Assembly: GCA_016287385.1 (NCBI GenBank)
Contig: JAEEWM010000026.1
Location: forward strand, 62,001-126,000
Origin: Clostridiaceae bacterium
GTDB lineage: Bacteria; Bacillota; Clostridia; Oscillospirales; Acutalibacteraceae
Direction of reading: 5' to 3'
DNA length: 64,000 nucleotides
Part shown: positions 24,535 to 33,149 of the stretch, piece after piece
Numbering within the stretch: position 1 is the first letter of the stretch
Layout of the letters: every line of letters starts with the position of its first letter
Program-made: the position numbers and the translations under genes
Notes under the pieces: model-generated
The model's input: the letters and a program-made list of their open reading frames with translations, nothing else
Told to the model about the DNA's origin: nothing
Database searches by the model: none

Positions 24535-26421
24535 ATGAAAACAAAACAGTTTAAGTCGGAATCAAAAAAACTTATGGATATGATGATAAACTCGATTTAT
24601 ACCCATAAGGAAATCTTTTTGCGCGAGCTGATATCAAATGCGTCCGACGCGCTTGATAAGCTTTATTTCAAGTCGCTTACCGATAATTCGGTAGGCATTG
24701 CGGCGGATGATTTCGTGATACGTATCGAGCTTGATAAGGACGCGCGCACGCTTAAAGTCATTGATAACGGCTGCGGTATGACCGAGGAGGAACTTGATAC
24801 AAATCTCGGCACGATAGCCAAAAGCGGTTCGTTTAACTTTAAGAACGATAACGAAAAGGTTGACGATGTTGATATCATCGGTCAGTTCGGCGTCGGTTTT
24901 TATTCCGCGTTCATGGTCAGCGACGAGGTTACGGTCGAATCAAAGGCGTTCGGCGCCGATTCCGCTTTCCGCTGGAAATCGAAGGGAGCGGACGGCTACA
25001 CCGTCGAACCGTGTGAAAAGGCGGACGTCGGTACTGTGGTGACTCTTAAAATCCGGGAGTCGACAGAAGAGGAAAACTATGATGAATTTCTCGACCAGTA
25101 CCGCATAAGCGCGCTTGTGCGCAAGTATTCCGATTATATCCGTCACCCGATAAAGATGAAATTTACCACCAAAAAACCGGTCGAGGGCAAAGAGGGTGAG
25201 TTTGAAGACGTAGTTGAGGACAGGACACTTAACAGTATGGTGCCTATCTGGAAAAAGGATAAAAAGGATATAAAACCCGAGGAATACAACAGTTTCTATA
25301 AGGAAAAATTCTTCGATTTTACCGACCCCGTAAGAGTTATACATACCAAAACCGAGGGACAGGCGACCTTTAACGCGCTTCTTTTCATCCCCGAAAAACC
25401 GCCTTTTGATTATTACACAAAAGAGTTTGAAAAAGGACTTCAACTCTATTCGCGCGGCGTGCTTATAATGGATAAATGCGCGGATCTGCTGCCGGATTAT
25501 TTCAGCTTTGTTAAGGGCATTATCGACAGCGAGGACCTTTCGCTCAACATTTCCCGCGAAATGCTTCAACACGACGCACAACTCAAGCTAATAGCAAAAA
25601 CCGTTGAGAAAAAGATTAAAAGCGAGCTTGAAAAAATGCTTAAAACCGAGCGCGAAACTTATGAAAAGTTTTTCTCTTCGTTCGGCGTTCAGCTTAAATT
25701 CGGCGCATATGACGCTTACGGCGCAAACAAGGAAAACTTAAAGGACCTGCTTTTGTTTACTTCAAGCAGGGAGAATAAGTATGTGACCTTAAAGGAATAT
25801 ACCGAGCGTATGCCTGAAAGCCAGACCGCCATTTACTACGCGTGCGGTGAAAGCAGGGAGAAAATCGATGTACTTCCGCAGACTGATACAGTCAAATCAA
25901 AAGGCTACGAGCTTCTTTATCTGACCGATAACGTAGATGAATTTGCGCTTAAAATGCTCGGCGAGTATGACGGTAAAAAGTTCGTGAACATCTGTGATAA
26001 CGATTTCGATTTAGGCACGGATGACGAGAAAAAAGAACTTACCGAGAAAAACGAGGCGGCAAAGGATATGCTTGCCGAAATGAAAAAGACGCTCGAAGGC
26101 AAAGTAAGCGACGTGCGCCTTACCGGCAAACTGCAAACGCATCCCGTTTGCCTTACAAGCGAGGGCGGTATTTCGCTTGAAATGGAAAAGGTGCTTAATT
26201 CCATGCCCGGAGCAAAGGAAAACGCCGTTAAAGCGACCCTTGTGCTTGAAATCAACGCCGACCACCCCGTGACCGAAAAGCTTAAAGACCTCTTCCAAAG
26301 CGATAAGGAAAAATTCGGTAAGTACACCAAACTGCTTTACGACGAGGCGTGCCTCATATCCGGCAAGAGCCTCGATAACGCTCTTGAACATTCAAATCTT
26401 GTTTGTGAACTGATGATGTGA
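24535..26421 (+). CDS. htpG: Molecular chaperone HtpG (Hsp90)
   Basis: 628 residues, full length. A dimeric ATP-dependent chaperone. The GHKL ATPase domain shows ELISNASDALDKL, VIDNGCGMT, GTIAKSG and GQFGVGFYSAFMV. The middle domain has the arginine-bearing LNISREMLQHD. The C-terminal dimer domain ends at the stop. It starts 19 bases after clpC without an obvious promoter or terminator between them, so CtsR control may extend to it. Confidence 0.97.
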   Translation: MKTKQFKSESKKLMDMMINSIYTHKEIFLRELISNASDALDKLYFKSLTDNSVGIAADDFVIRIELDKDARTLKVIDNGCGMTEEELDTNLGTIAKSGSFNFKNDNEKVDDVDIIGQFGVGFYSAFMVSDEVTVESKAFGADSAFRWKSKGADGYTVEPCEKADVGTVVTLKIRESTEEENYDEFLDQYRISALVRKYSDYIRHPIKMKFTTKKPVEGKEGEFEDVVEDRTLNSMVPIWKKDKKDIKPEEYNSFYKEKFFDFTDPVRVIHTKTEGQATFNALLFIPEKPPFDYYTKEFEKGLQLYSRGVLIMDKCADLLPDYFSFVKGIIDSEDLSLNISREMLQHDAQLKLIAKTVEKKIKSELEKMLKTERETYEKFFSSFGVQLKFGAYDAYGANKENLKDLLLFTSSRENKYVTLKEYTERMPESQTAIYYACGESREKIDVLPQTDTVKSKGYELLYLTDNVDEFALKMLGEYDGKKFVNICDNDFDLGTDDEKKELTEKNEAAKDMLAEMKKTLEGKVSDVRLTGKLQTHPVCLTSEGGISLEMEKVLNSMPGAKENAVKATLVLEINADHPVTEKLKDLFQSDKEKFGKYTKLLYDEACLISGKSLDNALEHSNLVCELMM

Positions 26422-26719
26422 CACTTTCCCGGACGGAAGTGCCGTTCGCCGGTACCACACACGCCCCTTGAAAACCGCTTTTTTAAGTTTTTTGATATTT
26501 GTTCGTATATTTTTGTTTTTGATTTTAAATTGATTTTGCTTCTTGCTTGTTAAGTTTCAAAAGGCGGTTTTCACCCACAAGGAGTTTTTCCGCCGCACAT
26601 GTCGCCGGAAAAGCTTTATGCGGCTTGTCGCCGCATAAAAACTAAAAATCTGGGTTTCTCGACAGACTGAAGCACGCGGCGAAACGCCGTGTGCTTTTTC
26701 TATGAGCTTTAAGTATAAC
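26422..26719. other. Gene-free spacer after htpG with inverted repeats
   Basis: No supported gene. A long inverted repeat (GAAAACCGCTTTTT at 26470 and its complement ending at 26572) flanks about 75 AT-rich bases. TATGCGGC-TTGTC-GCCGCATA forms a small hairpin near 26620, and a terminator lies at 26671. The first arm is followed by a T run, so it may help terminate htpG transcription. Confidence 0.5.
26671..26699 (+). terminator. Intrinsic terminator between htpG and the LRR-M23 leader
   Basis: AGCACGCGGCG-AAA-CGCCGTGTGCT (11 pairs, one G-T) followed by TTTTT. Confidence 0.8.
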
Positions 26720-26748
26720 TTGACAGATTTCTTTTTCGGTGCTAAAAT
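26720..26748 (+). promoter_or_regulatory. Promoter of the structured leader
   Basis: Consensus TTGACA, 17-bp spacer, TAAAAT. Transcription would begin about 180 bases before the LRR-M23 start codon. Confidence 0.85.
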
Positions 26749-26754
26749 TAGACT

Positions 26755-26920
26755 GCCGAACAAATTAGCGTTTTTTGCGCATACTAAGTATGTTTTTTAT
26801 CTTTTGATAAAAATGCATACTCTTAATGCACATGCTTAGTTATGCGTTGTGTTAATTTGTTTGGCGACAATCGGAGTCATGCGTTTTTTGTGCGTGGCTT
26901 CGGCTACGCACTTTTTATTG
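26755..26920 (+). ncRNA. Structured 5' leader ending in a terminator: candidate attenuator or riboswitch of unknown class
   Basis: Near the 5' end GCCGAACAAATTA (from 26755) pairs over 13 positions with TAATTTGTTTGGC about 100 bases later, closing a domain. Inside is a strong hairpin around TTTTTATC-TTT-GATAAAAA. Just before the gene GTGCGTGGC-TTCG-GCTACGCAC forms a 9-bp stem followed by TTTTT, an intrinsic terminator upstream of the ribosome binding site GGAGG. I could not match it to a known riboswitch or T-box. Confidence 0.55.
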
Positions 26921-26935
26921 TTGGAGGTATGTGTG

Positions 26936-28567
26936 ATGAGAAAAAAGATATTTTCGGTGATACTGTCCGTGCTTATGGTTTTACAGCTTATACCCGTCTT
27001 TTCGTCGGCGGACGTAACGCAGGAAGACAATTTTCTGTTTTGGGTAAACGATAACAAGGCGCATATTTCGGGAGTTGTCGATGATACCGCCGCCGGTGAA
27101 TTGGTCATACCGGAAACCCTCGGCGGCTTTCCGGTTTACGCTATTGATTGGCTCGCCTTTGAGGGCTGTAAAGGCATCACGAGTGTTGTTATTCCGAGCG
27201 GGGTGGCTTCAATAGGGGAGAGCGCCTTTTCCGACTGCACGGCGCTTCAAAGCGTTATTATTCCCGAGAGTGTGACAGCGATAGGGTATAACGCCTTTTA
27301 CGGCTGTAAAGAATTATCGGGTATTATGATTGCGGACGGTGCCGAATATATTGGTGAACATGCCTTTGAGGGCACGGCGTATTATAATAACGAGGAAAAC
27401 TGGACCGGCGGCGTGCTTTATATCGGTAATTATCTTATAAAGGCAAGCAGTGACATATCCGGGTACTTCAGCGTTCCGATAACCACGGCGGGTATTGCCT
27501 GTTGTGCGTTTTCGGAGTGTGAAAATCTTGTCGGTATCGTTGTTTCCGGAGACGTCGGCACCGTTGAGTACAGAACCTTTTACGGCTGTACAAATCTTGA
27601 AAGCGTTATACTGCCGGAGGGACTGGAAAAAATCGAATACGAAGCGTTTTCGGGTTGCAGTGCGCTTGAAAGGGTGTATTTGCCTCAAAGTATTAAATCG
27701 GTAAATGACGCATTCAATGATTGTGAGGAGCTTAAAAGCGTCTACTATGCCGGTACAAGAAACGAAATGGCGGATATTGAAACAGCCGTTTACGGCGATG
27801 ATTTTCTCAAAAATGCCGACTGGTACTGCAATTTTTCGCCCCTATATACCGGGGCGGGGGATATAAATGGCGACGGCGAGACAAATAACAAGGACTTGAC
27901 CAAGCTGTTTCAGTACCTCTCGGGCTGGAATGTTGAGGTCAACGAGATAGCGCTTGATATCAACGGTGACGGCGGCTGCAACAATAAGGATCTGACCCGC
28001 TTTTTCCAGTATCTTTCGGACTGGAGCGTTGATATTTATTCAAGTGATGAATATAGTGAAATAATCGTTGATTTTGAATTTCAGAATAATATTACTGTAA
28101 ACGGCGCCGCTTCAACGTTTTTAAACCCGAGCACCGGATTTATGTGGCCTGTGGCGGGATATTACGGTATTTCAAGCCCGTTCGGTCCCCGCGGCAGAGG
28201 CTTCCACAGCGGCATGGATATATCGGGCGGCGGCATTTCCGGCAGACCTATTCTCGCCATTGCCGACGGCGAGGTTTACATGGCGAACAACTCATGGACC
28301 GCCGCGCAGGGAAAGAGCGGATATGCGAGCTACGGCAATTGCTGCGCAATAAATCACGGTACTATGACTATAAACGGCTCTTCCGCGAAATACGTTGCTT
28401 TCTACGCTCATGCCACAAGTATCATAGTATCGGTGGGACAACGGGTAAAACAGGGTCAGGTGATAGGCTACGTCGGCACGACCGGCGATTCCGCAGGACC
28501 TCATCTGCATATAGGTATACAGAAGAACGGCTCTTGGGTAAATCCGTATCCATTACTTCGAGAATAA
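26936..28567 (+). CDS. Secreted LRR(BspA)-dockerin-M23 peptidase
   Basis: 543 residues. A signal peptide (1-26) is followed by BspA LRR_5 repeats (about 55-285, e.g. IGESAFSDCTALQSVIIPES). An internal dockerin-like pair (about 307-368) has GDINGDGETNNKDLTKLFQ and DINGDGGCNNKDLTRFFQ. The C-terminal LytM/M23 domain (about 410-541) has SPFGPRGRGFHSGMDI and HLHIGIQ supplying the zinc ligands H-x3-D and H-x-H. M23 enzymes cut peptide cross-links in peptidoglycan. A dockerin between an LRR and a wall hydrolase is unusual and suggests attachment to a cohesin-bearing surface complex. The ATG at 26936 follows GGAGG by 8 bases. A leader with an internal terminator precedes it. Confidence 0.88.
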   Translation: MRKKIFSVILSVLMVLQLIPVFSSADVTQEDNFLFWVNDNKAHISGVVDDTAAGELVIPETLGGFPVYAIDWLAFEGCKGITSVVIPSGVASIGESAFSDCTALQSVIIPESVTAIGYNAFYGCKELSGIMIADGAEYIGEHAFEGTAYYNNEENWTGGVLYIGNYLIKASSDISGYFSVPITTAGIACCAFSECENLVGIVVSGDVGTVEYRTFYGCTNLESVILPEGLEKIEYEAFSGCSALERVYLPQSIKSVNDAFNDCEELKSVYYAGTRNEMADIETAVYGDDFLKNADWYCNFSPLYTGAGDINGDGETNNKDLTKLFQYLSGWNVEVNEIALDINGDGGCNNKDLTRFFQYLSDWSVDIYSSDEYSEIIVDFEFQNNITVNGAASTFLNPSTGFMWPVAGYYGISSPFGPRGRGFHSGMDISGGGISGRPILAIADGEVYMANNSWTAAQGKSGYASYGNCCAINHGTMTINGSSAKYVAFYAHATSIIVSVGQRVKQGQVIGYVGTTGDSAGPHLHIGIQKNGSWVNPYPLLRE

Positions 28568-28592
28568 AGAATTAGAATAACAAAAATCGCGA

Positions 28593-28620
28593 CCGGCGGG
28601 GCACTTCTCGCCGGCTTTAT
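28593..28620 (+). terminator. Terminator of the LRR-M23 gene
   Basis: CCGGCG / CGCCGG stem with a 10-base loop, then CTTTATTATT. A modest but well-placed terminator. Confidence 0.6.
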
Positions 28621-28658
28621 TATTTACAAAAATGTAATTATTGTAACCTGTTTGTAAA

Positions 28659-28687
28659 TTGATTTTGCAGTGCCTTTGCGATAGAAT
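28659..28687 (+). promoter_or_regulatory. Promoter of the glycosyltransferase operon
   Basis: TTGATT, 17-bp spacer, TAGAAT, 35 bp before the start codon at 28722. Confidence 0.7.
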
Positions 28688-28721
28688 AATACTGGTATTT
28701 TATGTCGAAAAAGGTGGAACG

Positions 28722-29792
28722 ATGGCGAATAAAATATTTCTCGTAATACCCTCGCTTAATCCCGATGAACAGCTTGCCAAAACGGTAAAAGGCATGCTCG
28801 ATATCGGATTTGAGAATATTGTTTTGGTGGATGACGGCAGCGACTTTGCACATAAGAAGAATTTTCCCGCGGAAAGCAATAATGTAACAATTCTAACCCA
28901 CGAAGTAAACCGCGGCAAGGGCGCGGCGCTTAAAACCGCGTTTGCATATATAAAAGAGAATTATCCGGACGCTTACGGTGTTGTAACGGCGGACGGCGAC
29001 GGTCAGCATACGCCGGACGACGTGATGAAATGCGCTCTGGAGATAAGCGATAAGCGTGAGATAGTGCTCGGCTGCAGGGATTTTTCGGGTGAGGACGTTC
29101 CGGGCAAAAGCCGCTTCGGCAATAAAGTGACCTCTTTTATTTTTAAGACACTGTGCGGAAAGGCGATTTCCGATACACAGACGGGACTGCGCGGTTTTCC
29201 GGTGTGCCTGCTTGATTTTCTTTGCGATATCAGCGGCGACAGGTTTGAGTATGAAACCAATATGCTTCTGCGGTGCATAGGTGAGAACGTCGGCATTAAA
29301 GAAATCACGATTGAAACGGTTTATCTTGATGAAAACAAAGCGACGCATTTCAGACCCGTCCGCGATTCAGTGCGCATATATAGATTTCTTATAAATTATA
29401 TTTTGAGTTCGTTCATTTCCTTTATAGCGGATATATCGCTGTTTTATTTATTCAGCGTACTGTTTTCACGGCTGTTTCCGGACTCGTCGCCTATGATACC
29501 TATAGTCGCGACGGTTTGCGCGCGCGCGATTTCTTCGGGAATAAATTATTACATAAACAAGACGAAGGTTTTTGAAAACAAACAGCAAATCAAAAAGACG
29601 CTTTTCAAGTATTACGCTTTGGCGATTCCGCAAATGCTCGTTTCCGCGGGCGCGGTCACTTTGCTTACGGTTATATTCGGCGCACATTCTTTCGGCAGCA
29701 GCGTCATAAAAATATTTGTTGATACTGTAATTTTCCTGATCAGCTTCAGAATACAGAAATCTTGGGTTTTTAAGGGTGGAAAAAATGTCTGA
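28722..29792 (+). CDS. GT2 glycosyltransferase fused to a GtrA-type membrane domain
   Basis: 356 residues. The N-terminal 220 residues are a dolichyl-phosphate-mannose-synthase-like GT2 domain: VIPSLNPDEQ, LVDDGSD, NRGKGAALKTAF, TADGDGQHTPDD (DxD) and DTQTGLRGF. The C-terminal about 125 residues have four membrane segments of the GtrA family (INYILSSFISFIADISLFYLF, ISSGINYYINKTKVF). Such fusions make or flip polyprenyl-linked sugars for surface polymers. The start at 28722 has AAGGTGG upstream. It is the first gene of a three-gene operon. Confidence 0.85.
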   Translation: MANKIFLVIPSLNPDEQLAKTVKGMLDIGFENIVLVDDGSDFAHKKNFPAESNNVTILTHEVNRGKGAALKTAFAYIKENYPDAYGVVTADGDGQHTPDDVMKCALEISDKREIVLGCRDFSGEDVPGKSRFGNKVTSFIFKTLCGKAISDTQTGLRGFPVCLLDFLCDISGDRFEYETNMLLRCIGENVGIKEITIETVYLDENKATHFRPVRDSVRIYRFLINYILSSFISFIADISLFYLFSVLFSRLFPDSSPMIPIVATVCARAISSGINYYINKTKVFENKQQIKKTLFKYYALAIPQMLVSAGAVTLLTVIFGAHSFGSSVIKIFVDTVIFLISFRIQKSWVFKGGKNV

Positions 29793-30876
29793 CTACAGGT
29801 TTAGAAGAAAAAAGAGAAATACCGTTGCCCGCATAGTACGCAGAACATCGCTTTGCATCGGTACTTTTTTGCTTGTCGTTCTTGTCGCGGTTTATTGCGC
29901 GGGCTTTATGGTGGCGCACGGCCCGAGCGAGAGTATTTGCAATATGCTTGTGCTTTCGGCAAAGCAGGCGAGCGCTACAAAATGGGTACCGTATCTTTTT
30001 ATGTCGAAATCGCGGGTAAACGATATACTTAAAGAAAGCGAAAAGGTCAATGTAGATACCGTTGATGCGCAAAACTATGTCGGTACGGAAAGCACAAAGA
30101 ATATTGAGCCTGACGATAACGGTCTTAAACTCGTATACTTTACCAAGCCGCGCTTTAAGGCGTATATGCTCATAATTGACGACCCTTCAAGGGTCAAGGT
30201 GGGCGTGTCGTCCGATAATTTCAAATCCGCGGTAAGAGGTATGCGTATATTTGATATTGCGGAAAAATACCGGTGTCTTGCGGCGATAAACGGCGGCGAG
30301 TTTTCGGATGTCGGCGGTCGCGGCAGCGGCGCCGCGCCTATGGGCATTACTTTTTCGGAAGGTAAAAAGGTTTGGAGCGACGGACTCAGACGTACTTTTA
30401 TAGGCTTTGACGGAAACAATAAGCTTATTTGCAAAGAGGGAATGACTGAAAGGGAAGCAACCGAGCTCGGTATTCGTGACGGCGTATCCTTCCAGAACGG
30501 CAACGTACTTATTGACAGTATCGGTGATAAAATAAATCTTTACTACGCCGATAACAACACCGGCACCTCGCAGCGAACGGCGATAGGTCAGTGTAAGGAC
30601 GGCACGGTTCTGATGCTTGTGACTGACGGCAGAACGGCGGACAGTATCGGCGCTACCCGTAACGATCTGATCGATATAATGGTTTCTTACGGCGCGGTCA
30701 GCGCAGGCATGCTTGACGGCGGTTCCTCGGCAATGCTTTATTACAGAAATTATTTCGACGTTTACAACGTGGATAAATCTTCGCTCGACGAGTACCAGCT
30801 AAAGGGCCTTGTAAACAAGTACAAGGCGTTTGTGCCTCCGCGAACGATTCCGACGTTTTTCATCGTTACCGAATAA
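29785..30876 (+). CDS. Phosphodiester glycosidase (NAGPA) family protein, membrane-anchored
   Basis: 363 residues. A basic tail and one membrane anchor (about 24-46) are followed by an extracellular domain. The NAGPA signatures are AAINGGEFSDVGGRGSG, QRTAIGQCKDGTVLMLVTDGR and AGMLDGGSSAMLYY. The family includes the mammalian uncovering enzyme, and bacterial members are thought to act on cell-surface glycans with phosphodiester links. The ATG at 29785 follows GGGTGG and overlaps the glycosyltransferase stop by 8 bases, so coupling to it is tight. A role in surface glycan maturation is inferred from context. Confidence 0.8.
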   Translation: MSDYRFRRKKRNTVARIVRRTSLCIGTFLLVVLVAVYCAGFMVAHGPSESICNMLVLSAKQASATKWVPYLFMSKSRVNDILKESEKVNVDTVDAQNYVGTESTKNIEPDDNGLKLVYFTKPRFKAYMLIIDDPSRVKVGVSSDNFKSAVRGMRIFDIAEKYRCLAAINGGEFSDVGGRGSGAAPMGITFSEGKKVWSDGLRRTFIGFDGNNKLICKEGMTEREATELGIRDGVSFQNGNVLIDSIGDKINLYYADNNTGTSQRTAIGQCKDGTVLMLVTDGRTADSIGATRNDLIDIMVSYGAVSAGMLDGGSSAMLYYRNYFDVYNVDKSSLDEYQLKGLVNKYKAFVPPRTIPTFFIVTE

Positions 30877-30893
30877 CCGTAAGGGGATAAGAT

Positions 30894-31967
30894 ATGGCAC
30901 GCAGGGATTATTTTTACAGGATTTATTTCGGTGTTTTAGCCGGCTTTGCTTTAATAATCGTTATCGGATTATCAGTTTTGCACAGCGTCCTTAAAACATA
31001 CGAGGCGGCTCAGCCGAAAGTTGTCGCACAAAAAATATGCGATGATTACATAATAACCGGTAAGCTTTGGATGCTGAAAAACAAATGCAAGCTCAATATT
31101 TCGGATTACGAAACCAAAGAGAATATCGAGAAAACCTTTTCGGAGTTGGTATCCGGAAAGGATTTTGAGTTGAATCACTCGTCGCAGGTTCCAAAAGGCA
31201 GCGATTTATGCTATACGGTAAAAAGCGGCGATGAAAACTATTTTTCGATAGCGCTTGTGAAGGACAGTAAAAAGGGTAAGTACGGTATCAGGGGTTACAC
31301 CGTCAGCGAAATATCGGTTGTAAAGGATATCTATAAAACTGTAAATATCAGTTTCCCGTCGAGCGCAAAGGTGACGGTAAACGGCACTCCGATTAAAGAC
31401 GGCGATATCGAGCATTTACCGCTCCCGAAAATAAATGATTTTGATTTCGGCGAAAACGCGGTACATCCGTGTTATGCAACCATAAGCGGTTTGTTAAACG
31501 CCGATATCAACATAAAAGCGTCGGGCGACGGCTTTGAAATTCAGAAATCGGATAACGAATACGCCGTAAGCCAGATAATTGACGAGCAGCTTAAAAAAGA
31601 GACGGGGGAATTCGCAATAAGCGGCGCCGAGGTTTACGCCGCACACATGCAGGATGAAGCCGGACTCGGCGCATTGAATAAGTATTTTGATACGTCGAGC
31701 GATTTTTACAAGAACGTTCAGGCCACGCTTACGCGTTTTGCGCTTAGTTCCGATACTTCTTCTTACGAGGATGTTCAGTGCGGTGAATTCCAGAAGTATA
31801 CCGATACGGTTTACAGCTGCAGAGTTAAATTCACATATGTGCGTAAACTGCGCGCCCAGGTTTATAAGGACTATTTTGATAAGCGTGTGTTCCTGCGCGT
31901 CGACGGTAACGGTAAAAAAATAATCGATATGCAAAGTGTAGGAAGTACAGAAAATCCCACGGTTTGA
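30894..31967 (+). CDS. Membrane-anchored protein of unknown function
   Basis: 357 residues, no family recognised. One membrane segment (about 13-32, FGVLAGFALIIVIGLSVLHSV) places the remaining 320 polar residues outside the cell. The body appears to have two halves: a beta-rich region around 125-220 (VNISFPSSAKVTVNGTPIKD resembles a small extracellular beta domain) and a C-terminal part with alternating strands. It follows the NAGPA gene by 17 bases and shares its terminator-bounded operon, so a role in surface glycan assembly is possible. Nothing in the sequence shows an enzyme. Confidence 0.7.
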   Translation: MARRDYFYRIYFGVLAGFALIIVIGLSVLHSVLKTYEAAQPKVVAQKICDDYIITGKLWMLKNKCKLNISDYETKENIEKTFSELVSGKDFELNHSSQVPKGSDLCYTVKSGDENYFSIALVKDSKKGKYGIRGYTVSEISVVKDIYKTVNISFPSSAKVTVNGTPIKDGDIEHLPLPKINDFDFGENAVHPCYATISGLLNADINIKASGDGFEIQKSDNEYAVSQIIDEQLKKETGEFAISGAEVYAAHMQDEAGLGALNKYFDTSSDFYKNVQATLTRFALSSDTSSYEDVQCGEFQKYTDTVYSCRVKFTYVRKLRAQVYKDYFDKRVFLRVDGNGKKIIDMQSVGSTENPTV

Positions 31968-31982
31968 CCCGTGGGATTTTTT
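31951..31982 (+). terminator. Terminator of the glycan operon
   Basis: AAAATCCCACGG / CCGTGGGATTTT, 12-bp stem with a 6-base loop and TTTTTT; the stop codon lies in the loop. Confidence 0.9.
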
Positions 31983-32018
31983 CGTCAAATACTGACTTTT
32001 AAGAGATTTGCGCGGTGT

Positions 32019-32098
32019 GGCTTGCGCATCATGCTCAAAGGCGTTAACCGCCGGTATGATATATGCTTCGCGTATGATATACGCCTGTGGCGCAAGCC
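32019..32098. repeat. Imperfect palindromic element between convergent genes
   Basis: GGCTTGCGC (32019) and GCGCAAGCC (ending 32098) close an 80-base element; within it GTATGATATA recurs and GCGTAT-GAT-ATACGC forms a hairpin. It looks like a REP-type intergenic element. Confidence 0.5.
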
Positions 32099-32111
32099 GT
32101 ATATTAAACGA

Positions 32112-32141
32112 CAAAAAAAATGCCCGGGAAAATTCCCGGGC
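32112..32141 (-). terminator. Terminator of the rsmD-coaD operon
   Basis: On the minus strand GCCCGGGA-N4-TCCCGGGC (8 bp) is followed by ATTTTTTTT, just after the last gene's stop. Confidence 0.85.
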
Positions 32142-32149
32142 AAGTGTTA

Positions 32150-32614
32150 TCAGTCGTTGTTAATCGGAGTGGGGGTCTGCTGCTTGAGCATAGCCCTGGT
32201 CTTGCGGATTTCGCCGAGGTTGGAGGTAAGACCCTCATCGGCACGGCGCATGATATCATCAACGAAATCCTGAGCGGCGCGGCGCATTTCCTTGCTCTTT
32301 GCCTGGGCGTTGGCAATGATCTCGGTCGCCTTTTCCTGCGCCATTTTAACGATTTCTTCCTGCGCTACTATCGCCTTGGCGCGCTCTTCGGCATTTCTGA
32401 TTATACCGTCCGCCTCGCGCTTTGCGGTGGTGATGATATCGGCACGATCGGCAACTATGCCGCGAGCCTGCCTGATTTCGTTGGGAATGTTAAGGCGTAT
32501 GTCATCAACGACCGCGCGGAGCTTCTCAACGTCAACCAAAGTCTTTTTGCCGGGGATCTTAATGCCGCTGTCAAGAACCTCATCAAACTGTTCAAGTAAT
32601 TCTTCAATGTTCAT
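32150..32614 (-). CDS. Coiled-coil protein conserved beside coaD
   Basis: 154 residues. Residues about 65-120 are a long charged helix with AKREADGIIRNAEERAKAIVAQEE and ATEIIANAQAKSKEMRR, reminiscent of ATP synthase b-subunit or DivIVA-like coiled coils, without a membrane segment. Databases often label relatives simply 'ATPase', which is not supported by any nucleotide motif. The ATG at 32614 is preferred because GGAGG lies 9 bases upstream; the ATG at 32623 touches that site. It is last in the rsmD-coaD operon. A scaffold role is likely but unproved. Confidence 0.75.
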   Translation of the reverse strand: MNIEELLEQFDEVLDSGIKIPGKKTLVDVEKLRAVVDDIRLNIPNEIRQARGIVADRADIITTAKREADGIIRNAEERAKAIVAQEEIVKMAQEKATEIIANAQAKSKEMRRAAQDFVDDIMRRADEGLTSNLGEIRKTRAMLKQQTPTPINND

Positions 32615-32648
32615 TTTACTCATCCTCCGTTATTTTTAACATAAGAAT

Positions 32649-33149
32649 TCATTTTTTTGCTTTCGGCGACAGTTTTTTCAAAATATCGTCCAAAATTACC
32701 GGCGGCACGAAATCCGAAACGTCGCCGCCCATTACCGCTATCTGCTTGACCATACTTGAACTGAGGTACATATTCTCGGTGCTGGTGGTCAAGAACAGCG
32801 TTTCAACCTGCGGGTTGAGTTTTTTATTGGCAAGCGCCATCTGAAATTCATACTCGAAATCAGACATTGCGCGTAAACCCTTTATAATCGCCGAGGCATG
32901 CTTCTTTGCCGCGTAATCTGCGAGAAGACCGTCATACAAATCAACCGTTACGTTTTTTATGCCTGCGGTTGATTTTTTTATCATATCTATACGCTCTTTT
33001 GAGGTAAAAGTATATTTTTTATCCTGATTATTCATCGCCACAACGATTATCTCGTCAAACATCGCGGCGGCTCTGGTAATAATATCGAGGTGCCCGAGCG
33101 TGATGCAATCAAAACTGCCGGGGCAGATGGCGATGCGTTTATTCATCAT
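32649..33149 (-). CDS. coaD: Phosphopantetheine adenylyltransferase
   Basis: 166 residues. CoaD makes dephospho-CoA from 4'-phosphopantetheine and ATP, the penultimate step of CoA synthesis. The nucleotidyltransferase motif GSFDCITLGHLDII near the start has Cys where Pro is usual, but the TxGH core is intact; the second motif YLSSSMVKQIA (the ISSTxIR-like region) is present, as is GLRAMSDFEYE. It overlaps the rsmD end by 11 bases, a conserved pairing in Firmicutes. Confidence 0.95.
   Translation of the reverse strand: MMNKRIAICPGSFDCITLGHLDIITRAAAMFDEIIVVAMNNQDKKYTFTSKERIDMIKKSTAGIKNVTVDLYDGLLADYAAKKHASAIIKGLRAMSDFEYEFQMALANKKLNPQVETLFLTTSTENMYLSSSMVKQIAVMGGDVSDFVPPVILDDILKKLSPKAKK

Noticed and set aside
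26755-26920. T-box or c-di-GMP riboswitch before the LRR-M23 gene
   Set aside because: No GGTGG-ACCGCG box, AGAGAG loop or GEMM core is visible.
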